Shown here: one piece after another, positions 47,345 to 56,356 of the stretch
How the letters are laid out: each line of letters begins with the position of its first letter
Position numbering within the stretch: position 1 is the first letter of the stretch
NCBI GenBank assembly: GCA_017621205.1
Contig: JAGATQ010000022.1
Location: forward strand, 62,001-126,000
Direction: 5' to 3'
Length of the DNA stretch: 64,000 nt
Source of the DNA: Lachnospira sp.
GTDB lineage: Bacteria > Bacillota > Clostridia > Lachnospirales > Lachnospiraceae
Translations under genes and position numbers: made by a program
Notes under the pieces: model-generated
Database searches by the model: none
The model's input: the letters and a program-made list of their open reading frames with translations, nothing else
Told to the model about the DNA's origin: nothing

Positions 47345-47741
47345 GGCATAAAACCGGACTGAACTATGAATTTGTGACTTTGGTAGGGAATTAGTATTTC
47401 TCGATATTCCCATCAATCCACAGCAATTTCGGGGCAAGTACATTGAATACTAAGTTTGCTTACGTTAAACACAGTATAAATTTTCATTCTGCAAGGCAGA
47501 TTTTCGACGGCGTAGCGGTGGCTACGGCTAGAAAATCTAACGTCGCAAATGGGAATTTAAACAAGTTTAACGTAAGTAAACTTAGTATTCAATGTACTAT
47601 AGTCCCGAAAAGACGCTGACTGAGCCATGGATGGCGAATCAGCGTCGGTTGCGTCAGCGACTATCTATTCCATGGGAATATCCTAGAAATACTTATTCCC
47701 GGACAACGGAACAAATTCATAGCACAGTCCGGTTTTATGCC
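47345..47741 (+). repeat. Family A palindromic element, copy 4, interrupted
   Basis: Arms GGCATAAAACCGGACTG and its complement differ from other copies yet pair. The usual TTTCGGG hairpin loop is opened by a 162-bp second palindrome (47437-47598); without it the element is 235 bp, like the rest. It ends 32 bases beyond the Nudix stop. Confidence 0.85.
47437..47598. repeat. Element C: palindromic insert inside family A copy 4
   Basis: 34-bp terminal inverted repeats (AGTACATTGAATACTAAGTT... with one mismatch) around a core with AGATTTTC / GAAAATCT and GGCGTAGC / GCTACGGC-like stems. No ORF. MITE-like; no clear target duplication. Confidence 0.75.
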
Positions 47742-47773
47742 GTCAGAACCTATAATAACTTTTCCACCAGATA

Positions 47774-48340
47774 TTAATTGATTATCCTGCTCCACACATA
47801 GCAATACGCCTGTGAGCGGGCAGCAAAGCTTTCCGTCTTTAAAAGCGAGCGTAGCTCTTCTTTTGTATACCACCCAGCTTCTATCTCCTCAACCGTGGAG
47901 GTGCTTGGTGCAAAGCTGCCGGATGCCACACCTACAATACAAATATTTTTCTCGTTGGAAAATCCAATGGCACTGTAGCTTTCTGGTATCACATCCGTAA
48001 TCTCAATCAAATCAAGTCCTGTTTCCTCCTTAAGCTCCCGTCTGGCACTCTCCTCCGGTGTCTCTCCGGGGTCAATCAGTCCGGCAGGAAAATTATAAAC
48101 ATTCTGTCCCACTGCCAGCCGAAATTCCTTGTTGAGCAATATCCTCTCCCCACTCTCATCCGTTACAATCAGAACCACCGCATCTGCCGGACGGTTATAT
48201 AATTGCTCATGGCAGGTAATATCTTTGTCACGGCTTATCATCTCATAGACCTTCTCCCTGCCGTCAACTGTTTCATAGGTAATATCATAACGGGTAATAA
48301 ATTTTGATTCCAGCCGCTTTACGATTTTTTTAAATTTCAT
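47774..48340 (-). CDS. Nudix hydrolase, ADP-ribose pyrophosphatase type
   Basis: 188 residues with the complete Nudix box: GLIDPGETPEESARRELKEE then TGLDL (GX5EX7REUXEEXGU). N-terminal strands and the spacing fit ADP-ribose pyrophosphatases (NudF-like). It would cleave ADP-ribose or related nucleotide sugars. GAAGGGA precedes the ATG. It appears monocistronic, followed by family A copy 4. Confidence 0.9.
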   Translation of the reverse strand: MKFKKIVKRLESKFITRYDITYETVDGREKVYEMISRDKDITCHEQLYNRPADAVVLIVTDESGERILLNKEFRLAVGQNVYNFPAGLIDPGETPEESARRELKEETGLDLIEITDVIPESYSAIGFSNEKNICIVGVASGSFAPSTSTVEEIEAGWYTKEELRSLLKTESFAARSQAYCYVWSRIIN

Positions 48341-48439
48341 ATATGTCGCTTCCCTTCTACCGTTTCATATTCCCCCAACCCTTGTCATATATTTGATTGT
48401 AAGTGGGGCAATAAATTACGCAAACTTCCTATACAAATC

Positions 48440-48690
48440 ACTCAAACTTCGCACATGAAGTTTATATTACGCTAGTAATTATAATATTCAACGAAAAACC
48501 CGCTTTCGGTGGCATTGAACACTTGGTGAGTGCATACGAACCTAGTGAGAAAGCCCACACCGTGTTGCCTCACACGCAACGGTACTAAGATTTTGCTACG
48601 CAAAATCAAGGACCGGCGTGTTCAGATAGTTTTTCTTATGAATATTATAATTACTAGCTTAACCACAAATTTTATGTACGAAGTTTCAGT
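48440..48690. repeat. Family B palindromic element, long copy
   Basis: 251 bp. It shares with 4953-5048 the left end ACTCAAACTTCGCAC-N2-GAAGTTT and a right end with ACAA-TTTTATGTRCRAAGTTT. The inner stem here is GCTAGTAATTATAATATTC and complement, different from the short copy. The ~150-base loop contains further stems (CTTTCGGTGG; GATTTTGC / GCAAAATC). No ORF. It fills most of the gap before agcS. Confidence 0.65.
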
Positions 48691-48753
48691 AATATATTCT
48701 CTTCGATTATAGTATATGCCCCTTGTAAATGCAATTGTGAAAGGACTTCTGCT

Positions 48754-50157
48754 ATGGAAATCATAAGTAATTATATCCGCATCGTGGACAACTTTGTCTG
48801 GGGACCCGTTATGCTGACACTGCTTGTAGGAACCGGATGTATTCTGACGGTTCGGACAGGATTTTTACCTTGGAAAAATCTAAGTTATGCATTAAAAAGT
48901 ACCTTGAACAAGGACGCAAGAAAAAAAACGAGCGGAACAGGTGATGTCACACCCTTTTCCGCCCTGACCACCACTCTGGCAGCTACCATTGGCACCGGAA
49001 ATATTGTCGGCGTGGCAACAGCTATGGCAGCTGGCGGCCCTGGTGCATTAGTATGGATGTGGATATCAGCCTGCTTTGGTCTGTCCTCCAAATTCAGCGA
49101 GTGTATGCTTGCCATAAAGTACCGGCAAAAAAATAAAAGAGGAGAAATGTGTGGCGGTCCAATGTATACTATGAAATATGGTTTGAAAAACAAACGTCTG
49201 GGCGCATTGCTTGGCTGGCTGTTTGCCCTGTTCGCTGTTCTTGCCTCGTTTGGCATCGGCAATATGACACAGGGCAATTCTATTTCCAGTGCTTTGTATG
49301 CCACCTTTGACATACCTGTTCACATATCCGGTATTGCAACTACGCTGCTCGCCCTTACCATTATTGTTGGCGGAATCAAAACAATAGCCAAAATATCCTC
49401 CGTAATTGTCCCCATGATGGCAATCTTTTATATGATATGCGGAATCCTTGTTATCATCGGCAACATCCGTTCCCTTCCCGCAGGAATACTATCCATTTTT
49501 TCTATGGCATTCAATCCCCAAAGTGTCTCTGGCGGTATACTCGGTACCGCTACCTGCTCCATGGTTAATGCCATGCGTTATGGCATTTCCCGGGGAGTAT
49601 TTTCAAATGAGGCAGGAATGGGTTCTGCCGCTATCACTGCTGCCGCCGCTGCTACAGATAATCCGGTAAAACAGGGCTACATTAATATGACAGGAACCTT
49701 CTGGGATACGATTGTCGTATGCACCATAACCGGTCTTGCCATTGCTTCCTCCGGTGTACTCGGGCTAACGGATAGTGCGGGAAATCCGCTTCAGGGTGCC
49801 GCTCTGACTATCACTGCCTTTCAGACCGTTTTTGGCAATCCCGGCAGCGTCATAATCTCCATCGGAATCACCCTCTTCGCGTTCTCTACTATATTAGGCT
49901 GGGAATACCAAGGTGAAAAAGCGTGGGAATATCTTGTCCAAACACACAAATACAATATGCTTTACCGCATTATTTTTTCCCTCGTTGTATATGTAGGCTG
50001 CACCCAGACATTAGATTTGGTCTGGAATTTTTCTGATATTGCAAATGCTTTAATGGCAATTCCAAACTTAATCTGCTTATTACTTTTGAGCAAAGAGGTC
50101 TCCAAGGATATAAAAGCATACCAGCACATAATTGATAAAGAAAAAAGTGCAGGATGA
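48754..50157 (+). CDS. Sodium:alanine (amino-acid) symporter, AgcS family
   Basis: 467 residues with about ten membrane helices. The family signature is GTGNIVGVATAMAAGGPGALVWMW; the later conserved region is YGISRGVFSNEAGMGSA. It imports alanine or glycine with sodium. AAAGGA precedes the ATG. It stands alone on the plus strand. Its terminator hairpin has been split by family A copy 5. Confidence 0.93.
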   Translation: MEIISNYIRIVDNFVWGPVMLTLLVGTGCILTVRTGFLPWKNLSYALKSTLNKDARKKTSGTGDVTPFSALTTTLAATIGTGNIVGVATAMAAGGPGALVWMWISACFGLSSKFSECMLAIKYRQKNKRGEMCGGPMYTMKYGLKNKRLGALLGWLFALFAVLASFGIGNMTQGNSISSALYATFDIPVHISGIATTLLALTIIVGGIKTIAKISSVIVPMMAIFYMICGILVIIGNIRSLPAGILSIFSMAFNPQSVSGGILGTATCSMVNAMRYGISRGVFSNEAGMGSAAITAAAAATDNPVKQGYINMTGTFWDTIVVCTITGLAIASSGVLGLTDSAGNPLQGAALTITAFQTVFGNPGSVIISIGITLFAFSTILGWEYQGEKAWEYLVQTHKYNMLYRIIFSLVVYVGCTQTLDLVWNFSDIANALMAIPNLICLLLLSKEVSKDIKAYQHIIDKEKSAG

Positions 50158-50188
50158 TATTTATCTAATTTTATTAGCACAATTAGTG

Positions 50189-50512
50189 AAACTGTTTTCG
50201 GTATGAAAGCGGGCTTATTTGTATTGTTTCGTGGCATGGAATAGAAGCACACTGTAAATTTGTGACTTTGGTAGGGGATTAGTATTTCTTGATATTCCCT
50301 TCTGGTAACTAGCAATTTCGGGACCGGATGTCCCGAAAAGACGCAGTCTGAGCCATGGATGGCGAATCTGCGTCGTTTGCGACAGAAACTAATTATTTCA
50401 TGGGAATATCTTAGAAATACTTATTCCCAGACAACGAAACAAATTTATAGTGTGCTTCCATTCCATGCATTATAAACTGATAACAAGCCTATTTTTATAC
50501 CGAAAACAGTTT
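50189..50512 (+). terminator. agcS terminator hairpin opened by family A copy 5
   Basis: AAACTGTTTTCGGTAT (50189-50204) and ATACCGAAAACAGTTT (50497-50512) are perfect complements, followed by a short T-run. The loop now holds 290 bases, including family A copy 5. In the folded RNA the element can close its own stem, so the terminator helix may still form. Confidence 0.6.
50232..50469 (+). repeat. Family A palindromic element, copy 5
   Basis: 238 bp. Arms begin TGGCATGGAATAGAAGCACA and pair with the other end; they resemble the arms of copies 1 and 3 with compensated changes. Core conserved: GACTTTGG, the TTTCGGGAC hairpin, GACGCAG / CTGCGTC enclosing GCCATGGATGGC. Confidence 0.85.
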
Positions 50513-50544
50513 TTATGGTTACCCTAAAATTTCATATTCCCACA

Positions 50545-50573
50545 TTGACACTATTTCTCAATAGTAGTAAGAT
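50545..50573 (+). promoter_or_regulatory. Sigma-70-type promoter of ilvE
   Basis: TTGACA, 17-base spacer, TAAGAT, about 45 bases before the ilvE ATG. Confidence 0.7.
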
Positions 50574-50618
50574 AACCTTATAAAATTTAGGCTCACATAG
50601 AGAAAGGAAGTAGGTTAC

Positions 50619-51644
50619 ATGGAAAAAAAGGATATTGATTGGTCAAATCTTGGATTTGGGTATATCAAAACCGATAAAAGATTTGTTTCAAATTTTAAAG
50701 ATGGTGCATGGGATGATGGCATAATGACCGAGGACGCTACTGTCAGCATCAGTGAGTGTGCAGGCGTATTGCAGTATGCACAAACCTGTTTCGAGGGATT
50801 AAAGGCATATACCACAAAGCAAGGTAAGATTGTCTGTTTCCGTCCTGACCTGAATGCACAACGTATGATAGATACCTGTAAGCGTCTGGAGATGCCGGTA
50901 TTTCCTGAGGAAAGATTCGTGGAGGCTGTCGTAGAAACTGTGAAAGCCAATGCTGCTTATGTTCCTCCATACGGTTCCGGTGCGACATTATACATTCGTC
51001 CATATATGTTCGGAAGCAGTGCGGTAATTGGTGTAAGCCCGGCGGAAGAATATCAATTCCGTGTGTTTACAACTCCGGTTGGACCGTACTTCAAGGGTGG
51101 TGCAAAGCCAATTACGATTCGTGTCAGTGATTTTGACCGTGCTGCCCCTCACGGAACCGGGCATATCAAAGCGGGACTAAATTATGCAATGAGCCTATAT
51201 GCCATCGTGGATGCACATAATCAAGGCTTTGCTGAGAATATGTATCTGGATGCAGCTACCCATACCAAAGTTGAAGAAACTGGCGGTGCCAATTTTATAT
51301 TTATAACAAAGGATGGCAAGCTGGTTACTCCAAAATCAAATAGCATTTTACCATCCATTACCCGTCGTTCTTTAATGCAGGTTGCCAAGGATTATCTTGG
51401 AATCGAGGTGGAAGAGCGTGAAGTGTTCTTTGACGAGGTAAAGGATTTTGCAGAGTGTGGCTTATGCGGTACTGCTGCTGTTATTTCTCCGGTTGGTAAG
51501 ATTAATGACCATGGCAAAGAAATCTGCTTCCCAAGCGGCATGGATGAAATGGGACCAATTACGAAGAAGCTTTATGATACCTTAACGGGTATCCAGATGG
51601 GACATATGGATGCTCCAGAAGGATGGATTAAGGAGATTATGTAA
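50619..51644 (+). CDS. ilvE: Branched-chain amino-acid aminotransferase
   Basis: 341 residues of the class IV PLP aminotransferase family, group II (~340 aa). Motifs: FEGLKAYTTKQGKI, RPDLNAQRM, the lysine in GHIKAGLNYAMS, which holds PLP, EETGGANFIF, and LPSITRRSL. It interconverts leucine, isoleucine and valine with their keto acids. AGGAAG precedes the ATG. Monocistronic, with its own promoter and terminator. Confidence 0.95.
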   Translation: MEKKDIDWSNLGFGYIKTDKRFVSNFKDGAWDDGIMTEDATVSISECAGVLQYAQTCFEGLKAYTTKQGKIVCFRPDLNAQRMIDTCKRLEMPVFPEERFVEAVVETVKANAAYVPPYGSGATLYIRPYMFGSSAVIGVSPAEEYQFRVFTTPVGPYFKGGAKPITIRVSDFDRAAPHGTGHIKAGLNYAMSLYAIVDAHNQGFAENMYLDAATHTKVEETGGANFIFITKDGKLVTPKSNSILPSITRRSLMQVAKDYLGIEVEEREVFFDEVKDFAECGLCGTAAVISPVGKINDHGKEICFPSGMDEMGPITKKLYDTLTGIQMGHMDAPEGWIKEIM

Positions 51645-51661
51645 TAATAAAAATACAAAGC

Positions 51662-51691
51662 AAAAGAAGTGCTATGGCACTTCTTTTGTTA
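51662..51691. terminator. Terminator between ilvE and the convergent MATE gene
   Basis: AAAAGAAGTGC-TATG-GCACTTCTTTT hairpin. The stop of the MATE gene lies inside the stem, so both converging genes share it. Confidence 0.85.
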
Positions 51692-53009
51692 TATTACAGA
51701 CCCATTTATATTTTACATAATGCATATAAACCGCCGGAATTTTAACAAATTCATCAAGAGTGAGTATAAATGCCACTACCAAAACCGGTGCATGAAATAC
51801 AAACGCCGCCAGCATTCCCATAGGGACAATTACAATCCACAATGTGATTAAATCACATATCATGCCAAATCTGGTATCTCCACCAGCCGGAAATATCCCG
51901 GAAATAATCGTAGAGTTCAATGAATTGCCAATAATGTAGTATGCAGCCATACAAAGCATAGCTTTAAGATAGTACACCGCCTGATTTGACAAGGTTACCA
52001 CATGCACTACCAAAGGAATCAGCATAAGAATTACAATTCCAGACCCGACACCAATAACAATAGAAAGTCTTACATATTTACTGCCAAGCCTCTTTGCCTC
52101 CTCTAACTGATTTCGTCCAAGCGTACCTCCGATAATTATGGATACACCCGCCGCAATTCCCCAGCAGAGACTCGCAATCATGCTCCTTACAATACTTGCA
52201 ATGGAATTGGCTGCCGTTGCATCACTCCCCAAATGTCCCATAATTACAGAATACATGGTGATACCACCACCCCACCCAAGCTGATTAACCAATAGAGGCA
52301 CGGTGTATTTCCAATAGGCACTATGCAATATTTTTTCATTGGTTAAAAATAAATATTTCAGCCTTGTCCGCGGGCATTTGTATTTTTGAAGTACAAGTAT
52401 TACAAATACTGTTTCAAATATTCTTGCCAAAACGGTAGCCAAAGCTGCACCGACAATCCCAAGCTTGGGCATTCCTAATAATCCGAATATCAAAATAGCA
52501 TTCAGTCCAATATTGACAACCACTGATAAAGAACCTATCAAAGAGCTTAACCCCGCATGGTTACAAACCTTTAATACACCAAAATAAATCTGCGCAAACC
52601 CTGTTAACACATACGACAAAGAAACAGCCCTAAGATACAAAGCCCCCTGAACAATGATTGCCTTATCTGTTGTAAACAAATGCATTACCTGCTCTGGGAA
52701 AAGCAGCGTAATCAACGAAAATACAATTCCTACAAGCAGCGTATACCTCATACTAATTGTAATTACCTTTTCCACGGTAATGCGATCACCCTTGCCCCAG
52801 TACTGTGCTGCCATCACATTAAACCCCATTACAAAAGCAGTAAAGAATAAACTATATATAAATGCTATCTGTGTTGCAAGAGATGCTGCTGCTAAGGAGT
52901 TCTGATCCAAAAAACCAAGCATAAATGCATCGGAAGCACTAACTAATGATGTCATTAAATATTGGAAGGTTATTGGGGCTACAATTTTTATAAATTCTTT
53001 GTTATTCAT
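51672..53009 (-). CDS. MATE family efflux transporter
   Basis: 445 residues with about twelve membrane helices in two related halves. Typical MATE sequences are QYLMTSLVSASDAFMLGFLDQ at the start and GGDTRFGMICDLITLW in the second half. These exporters remove cations or drugs using sodium or proton gradients; the substrate cannot be told. AAGGATT is a weak site before the ATG. Monocistronic. Confidence 0.92.
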   Translation of the reverse strand: MNNKEFIKIVAPITFQYLMTSLVSASDAFMLGFLDQNSLAAASLATQIAFIYSLFFTAFVMGFNVMAAQYWGKGDRITVEKVITISMRYTLLVGIVFSLITLLFPEQVMHLFTTDKAIIVQGALYLRAVSLSYVLTGFAQIYFGVLKVCNHAGLSSLIGSLSVVVNIGLNAILIFGLLGMPKLGIVGAALATVLARIFETVFVILVLQKYKCPRTRLKYLFLTNEKILHSAYWKYTVPLLVNQLGWGGGITMYSVIMGHLGSDATAANSIASIVRSMIASLCWGIAAGVSIIIGGTLGRNQLEEAKRLGSKYVRLSIVIGVGSGIVILMLIPLVVHVVTLSNQAVYYLKAMLCMAAYYIIGNSLNSTIISGIFPAGGDTRFGMICDLITLWIVIVPMGMLAAFVFHAPVLVVAFILTLDEFVKIPAVYMHYVKYKWVCNITKEVP

Positions 53010-53101
53010 ATCTGTATGTTACAATCCTTATAATCTTTTTCTTTCACTATTTTGCTGTATGCATTTTCTCATAATATATGTAATAAATCAATCCCATAAC
53101 G

Positions 53102-53125
53102 AAAAACAGGCTCAAAAAGAGCCTG
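53102..53125 (-). terminator. Terminator of the M23-like gene
   Basis: CAGGCTC-TTTTT-GAGCCTG hairpin followed by TTTTTCG on the minus strand, 37 bases past the stop. Confidence 0.85.
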
Positions 53126-53161
53126 CCCTTCATGCTATGATTACATTGTAATGCACACATT

Positions 53162-54052
53162 CTACTGTAAAAATGCCTCTGGATTCACTGGCATGTCATC
53201 CTTGGTCATCGCAAAATACAGATGATTTCCCTCTAAGGAATACATGCTGCTTGCTTTCGCAACCGTTCCTATTGCTGCTCCTGCCTCAACTGACTGACCT
53301 GCAGAAACAGAAATGTCAGCAAGCTGTCCATAGATGGCATGATAACCATTGCCCAAATCCATCGTTACCGTATTGCCATGCTCGCTCGTCTTATCAACCG
53401 AAAGCACCGTTCCTGCATAAGAAGAATAAACTGCAGTTCCCTTCTTAGCAGAAATAAGCATCCCCGGATTACACTTGTAGGTATCTAATGTCTTGTAGTA
53501 TACGGTAGTGTCCATACTGTAAGGAAGAATCACATTACCCTGCACCGGCCAGCTCATCGTTGATTTCTTGGTAAAGCCACCTGTAGCAGCAGAGGTTTCC
53601 TCAGTATCCTGACTGGTCTTCTTCTCAGTATCGTTCTTTGCATCCGCATCACCGGAAGCGTTAGCAGCACTATCCTGGCTAACATCCTCTTCTGTCGTTG
53701 ACATTCCGGCAGTAGTAGCATCCGCTTTTACCAGGTCCGCCTTACCAATGTCATCCGTATTGCTGCTGTCAGCATTTGCCATCTGTTGATTATCGGAACC
53801 GTTGCTGGCAACGCTGTTATCTGACTTCTCACCAGAAGCATCTGCTACCTTTGCACCGACCTGAGCAGTATCATCCTCCAAGGATTCCTTGGCAAGACCG
53901 TCCTTGTCGCCATTCAAGTCTACAAATTGCTCATCCTTAGACAGATTTTGTGTCGTTGTATATACACCCACCAAAACCAAAAGTGCCATAATTCCCACAA
54001 CTAATGCGGCATAATATCCATAATTGATTTTTTTATGGTTTTTATGATTCAT
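53162..54052 (-). CDS. Membrane-anchored LytM (M23) domain protein with degenerate active site, SpoIIQ-like
   Basis: About 296 residues: a short basic N-terminus, one transmembrane helix (NYGYYAALVVGIMALLVLVG), a ~110-residue Ser/Asp/Thr-rich linker, and a C-terminal M23/LytM domain from TMSWPVQGNVILPY. The zinc ligands are not intact: the usual H-x3-D position reads NPGMLIS, and HxH near the end reads NHLYF. The layout resembles SpoIIQ, a LytM protein of the engulfment channel, but could equally be a wall-binding scaffold. Start at the ATG about 8 bases after AAAGGGG. Confidence 0.75.
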   Translation of the reverse strand: MNHKNHKKINYGYYAALVVGIMALLVLVGVYTTTQNLSKDEQFVDLNGDKDGLAKESLEDDTAQVGAKVADASGEKSDNSVASNGSDNQQMANADSSNTDDIGKADLVKADATTAGMSTTEEDVSQDSAANASGDADAKNDTEKKTSQDTEETSAATGGFTKKSTMSWPVQGNVILPYSMDTTVYYKTLDTYKCNPGMLISAKKGTAVYSSYAGTVLSVDKTSEHGNTVTMDLGNGYHAIYGQLADISVSAGQSVEAGAAIGTVAKASSMYSLEGNHLYFAMTKDDMPVNPEAFLQ

Positions 54053-54101
54053 CTTCATCACCCCTTTGTAATAGGGTTGCCGCATTTGAAGAAATTATAC
54101 A

Positions 54102-55178
54102 TTAATCACCAAAGGAAATACCCAATGCTCTTGCATCCTTAACAATACTATCCTCAGGAGAAACGTATTTTAATTTACCTGCACTCTCACTTAATGGAAT
54201 CGCCGTTACCTCGTTATTTTTTAATACAACAAGCTTACCATACTGTTCTTTTTTAATGAGCTCCGCCGCCATCGCACCAAACCGGCTGGAAAGTACTCTG
54301 TCATAAGGCACCGGGCTTCCTCCACGCTGTGTATGTCCCGGAACTGTTACACGCACCTCCTGCCCGCTATAATCCCGAATCTGGTCTGCAATATCATAAG
54401 CAACAGAGGGGTATGGACGGTTGGCAATTTTTTCTTTTCTCTTCTTTTTCGGAAGTGCAGCATCCTCCTTAGAAATTGCTCCCTCGGCTACTGCTAAAAT
54501 AGAAAAGCCTTTCCCTTTCGCCGTTCGCTTATCCAAAGCTTCACATACCTTTTTAATATCATAAGGTATCTCTGGGAGAAGAATAATATCTGCCCCACCA
54601 GCAATTCCTGCATGCAGGGTAATCCATCCTACCTTATGTCCCATAACCTCAACAATGAATACACGGTTGTGGGAAGCTGCGGTTGTGTGGATACAATCAA
54701 TACAATCGGTAGCAATATCTACCGCACTCTGGAAACCAAAGGTCATGTCAGTTCCCCATAAATCGTTGTCGATCGTTTTGGGAAGCCCAATGACGTTTAA
54801 GCCCTCCTCGCTTAAAAGGTTGGCCGTTTTTTGGGAACCATTGCCACCTAAGACAACGAGGCAATCAAGCTTAAGCTTCTTGTAAGTGTCCTTCATTGCT
54901 TTCACCTTATCAAGCCCATCCTCCGCAGGAACATTCATCAGTTTAAACGGCTGTCTGGAGCTTCCAAGAATCGTCCCGCCCTTCGTCAGGATGCCAGAAA
55001 AATCCTCCGGCTTAAGAAGCTTATACTGTTCTCTCATCAAGCCCTTATATCCATTAAGGAAGCCATATATCTCTACTTCCTTTTTGTAAAGGTTGGTTAA
55101 TCCCTTTACTACGCCACGCATCGTCGCATTTAATGCCTGACAGTCACCACCGCTTGTCAACATACCAATTCTTTTCAT
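54102..55178 (-). CDS. pfkA: 6-phosphofructokinase, ATP-type with Lys in the TIDND loop
   Basis: 358 residues. GMLTSGGDCQALNA at the N-terminus, GGNGSQKTA, and LPKTIDNDLWGTD carry the active site. Gly in GGNGS predicts ATP use (PPi enzymes have Asp there), while Lys in PKTIDND is the PPi/Group III form, so this belongs to the Gly/Lys class. It phosphorylates fructose 6-phosphate in glycolysis. Start at the ATG with GGAGG 8 bases upstream, not the ATG 15 bases earlier. Confidence 0.92.
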   Translation of the reverse strand: MKRIGMLTSGGDCQALNATMRGVVKGLTNLYKKEVEIYGFLNGYKGLMREQYKLLKPEDFSGILTKGGTILGSSRQPFKLMNVPAEDGLDKVKAMKDTYKKLKLDCLVVLGGNGSQKTANLLSEEGLNVIGLPKTIDNDLWGTDMTFGFQSAVDIATDCIDCIHTTAASHNRVFIVEVMGHKVGWITLHAGIAGGADIILLPEIPYDIKKVCEALDKRTAKGKGFSILAVAEGAISKEDAALPKKKRKEKIANRPYPSVAYDIADQIRDYSGQEVRVTVPGHTQRGGSPVPYDRVLSSRFGAMAAELIKKEQYGKLVVLKNNEVTAIPLSESAGKLKYVSPEDSIVKDARALGISFGD

Positions 55179-55250
55179 AAGCCTTACCTCCATTGTATTA
55201 TGTAATTAGTTTAAGATGTCGGGATCAGAAATACATGACCCTGGTATCAT

Positions 55251-55847
55251 TTACTGTTCTATTCTTCCATCCAATGCCCTGAGCAATGTGACTTCATCAA
55301 TACATTCCAAATCACCGCCCACCGGGACACCACTCGCTATTCTTGTAACCTTAATACCTGTCGGTTTAATTAAATTGCGAAGATACAGTGCGGTAGCATC
55401 TCCCTCCACCCCTAGGTTCGTCGCAATAATAACCTCCTTAATATCTCCTTTTAAGCGTTCCACCAGCTCCCGAAGCCGTATATCGTTGACACCAATTCCA
55501 CGCATCGGGTCAATAGCACCCTGAAGCACATGATAAACACCCTCGTACTGACCTGTCTTTTCATAAGCTGCCATATCCTTGGTTGTCTCCACTACCATGA
55601 TGGTAGAAGCATCCCGCTTGGGACTAGCACAAATAGGGCAAATCTCTTTGTCCGTTAACGTACAGCAACATTTACAATACTGTACATTGGCCTTGGCTTC
55701 CAATATCGTATCTGTAAAATGCTTTACCTGTTCATCAGACTGGTTCATAACATGAAAAGCAAGCCGCTGTGCAGATTTATTACCGATACCCGGCAGTCTC
55801 GCAAACTCCTCAATCAGCTTTGTTATATAGCTGCTATAATAATCCAT
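55251..55847 (-). CDS. recR: Recombination mediator RecR
   Basis: 198 residues: helix-hairpin-helix LPGIGNKSAQRLAFH, four-cysteine zinc finger (CKCCCTLTDKEICPIC), TOPRIM domain (IMVVETTKDMAAYEKTG), and C-terminal Walker-like end. RecR with RecF/RecO loads RecA on gaps. It follows ybaB by 26 bases in the normal dnaX-ybaB-recR order. Confidence 0.97.
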   Translation of the reverse strand: MDYYSSYITKLIEEFARLPGIGNKSAQRLAFHVMNQSDEQVKHFTDTILEAKANVQYCKCCCTLTDKEICPICASPKRDASTIMVVETTKDMAAYEKTGQYEGVYHVLQGAIDPMRGIGVNDIRLRELVERLKGDIKEVIIATNLGVEGDATALYLRNLIKPTGIKVTRIASGVPVGGDLECIDEVTLLRALDGRIEQ

Positions 55848-55873
55848 CTTCTCTACCTGCTTATCTTAAATTC

Positions 55874-56218
55874 TTAAAACGGCAGTCCGCCTAAACCACC
55901 TGTAATCCCGGACATGGCAGATGCAGATGCCTCATCCACCTTGCGCAGTGCCTCGTTTGTAGCAGAAATCAATAAATCCTCGAGCATCTCAATGTCATCC
56001 GGGTCTACGACTTCTTTGTCCATCTTAATGGATAAAATCTCCCTTTTCCCGGAAACGGTTACTGTCACAACACCACCTCCGGCAGTTGCTTCATACGACT
56101 GGCTCTCAAGCTCTGCTGTCTTCTCCTCCATCTGACGCTGCATTCTCTGTGCCTGCTTCATCAGATTATTCATATTACCCGGCATTCCACCCGGAAAACC
56201 ACCTCTGCCTTTACCCAT
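55874..56218 (-). CDS. YbaB/EbfC family nucleoid-associated protein
   Basis: 114 residues. A Gly/Met-rich start, QRMQRQMEEKTAELESQSYEA, GGGVVTVTVSGKREILSIKMD, then DLLISATNEALRKV. These small dimers bind DNA. AGGAGG precedes the ATG. It lies between dnaX and recR, the usual neighbours. Confidence 0.95.
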   Translation of the reverse strand: MGKGRGGFPGGMPGNMNNLMKQAQRMQRQMEEKTAELESQSYEATAGGGVVTVTVSGKREILSIKMDKEVVDPDDIEMLEDLLISATNEALRKVDEASASAMSGITGGLGGLPF

Positions 56219-56356
56219 AAATCAAAAACCTCCTAAAATTTAACTATTCCTTATTATACCTCTTTTGCCATCTAATTTCCACTGAAAATATACAGGAATC
56301 ATTCCAAAGCATACATCATGCAGCCATAGAATTCACAAACAAAGATGTCCAAACGA

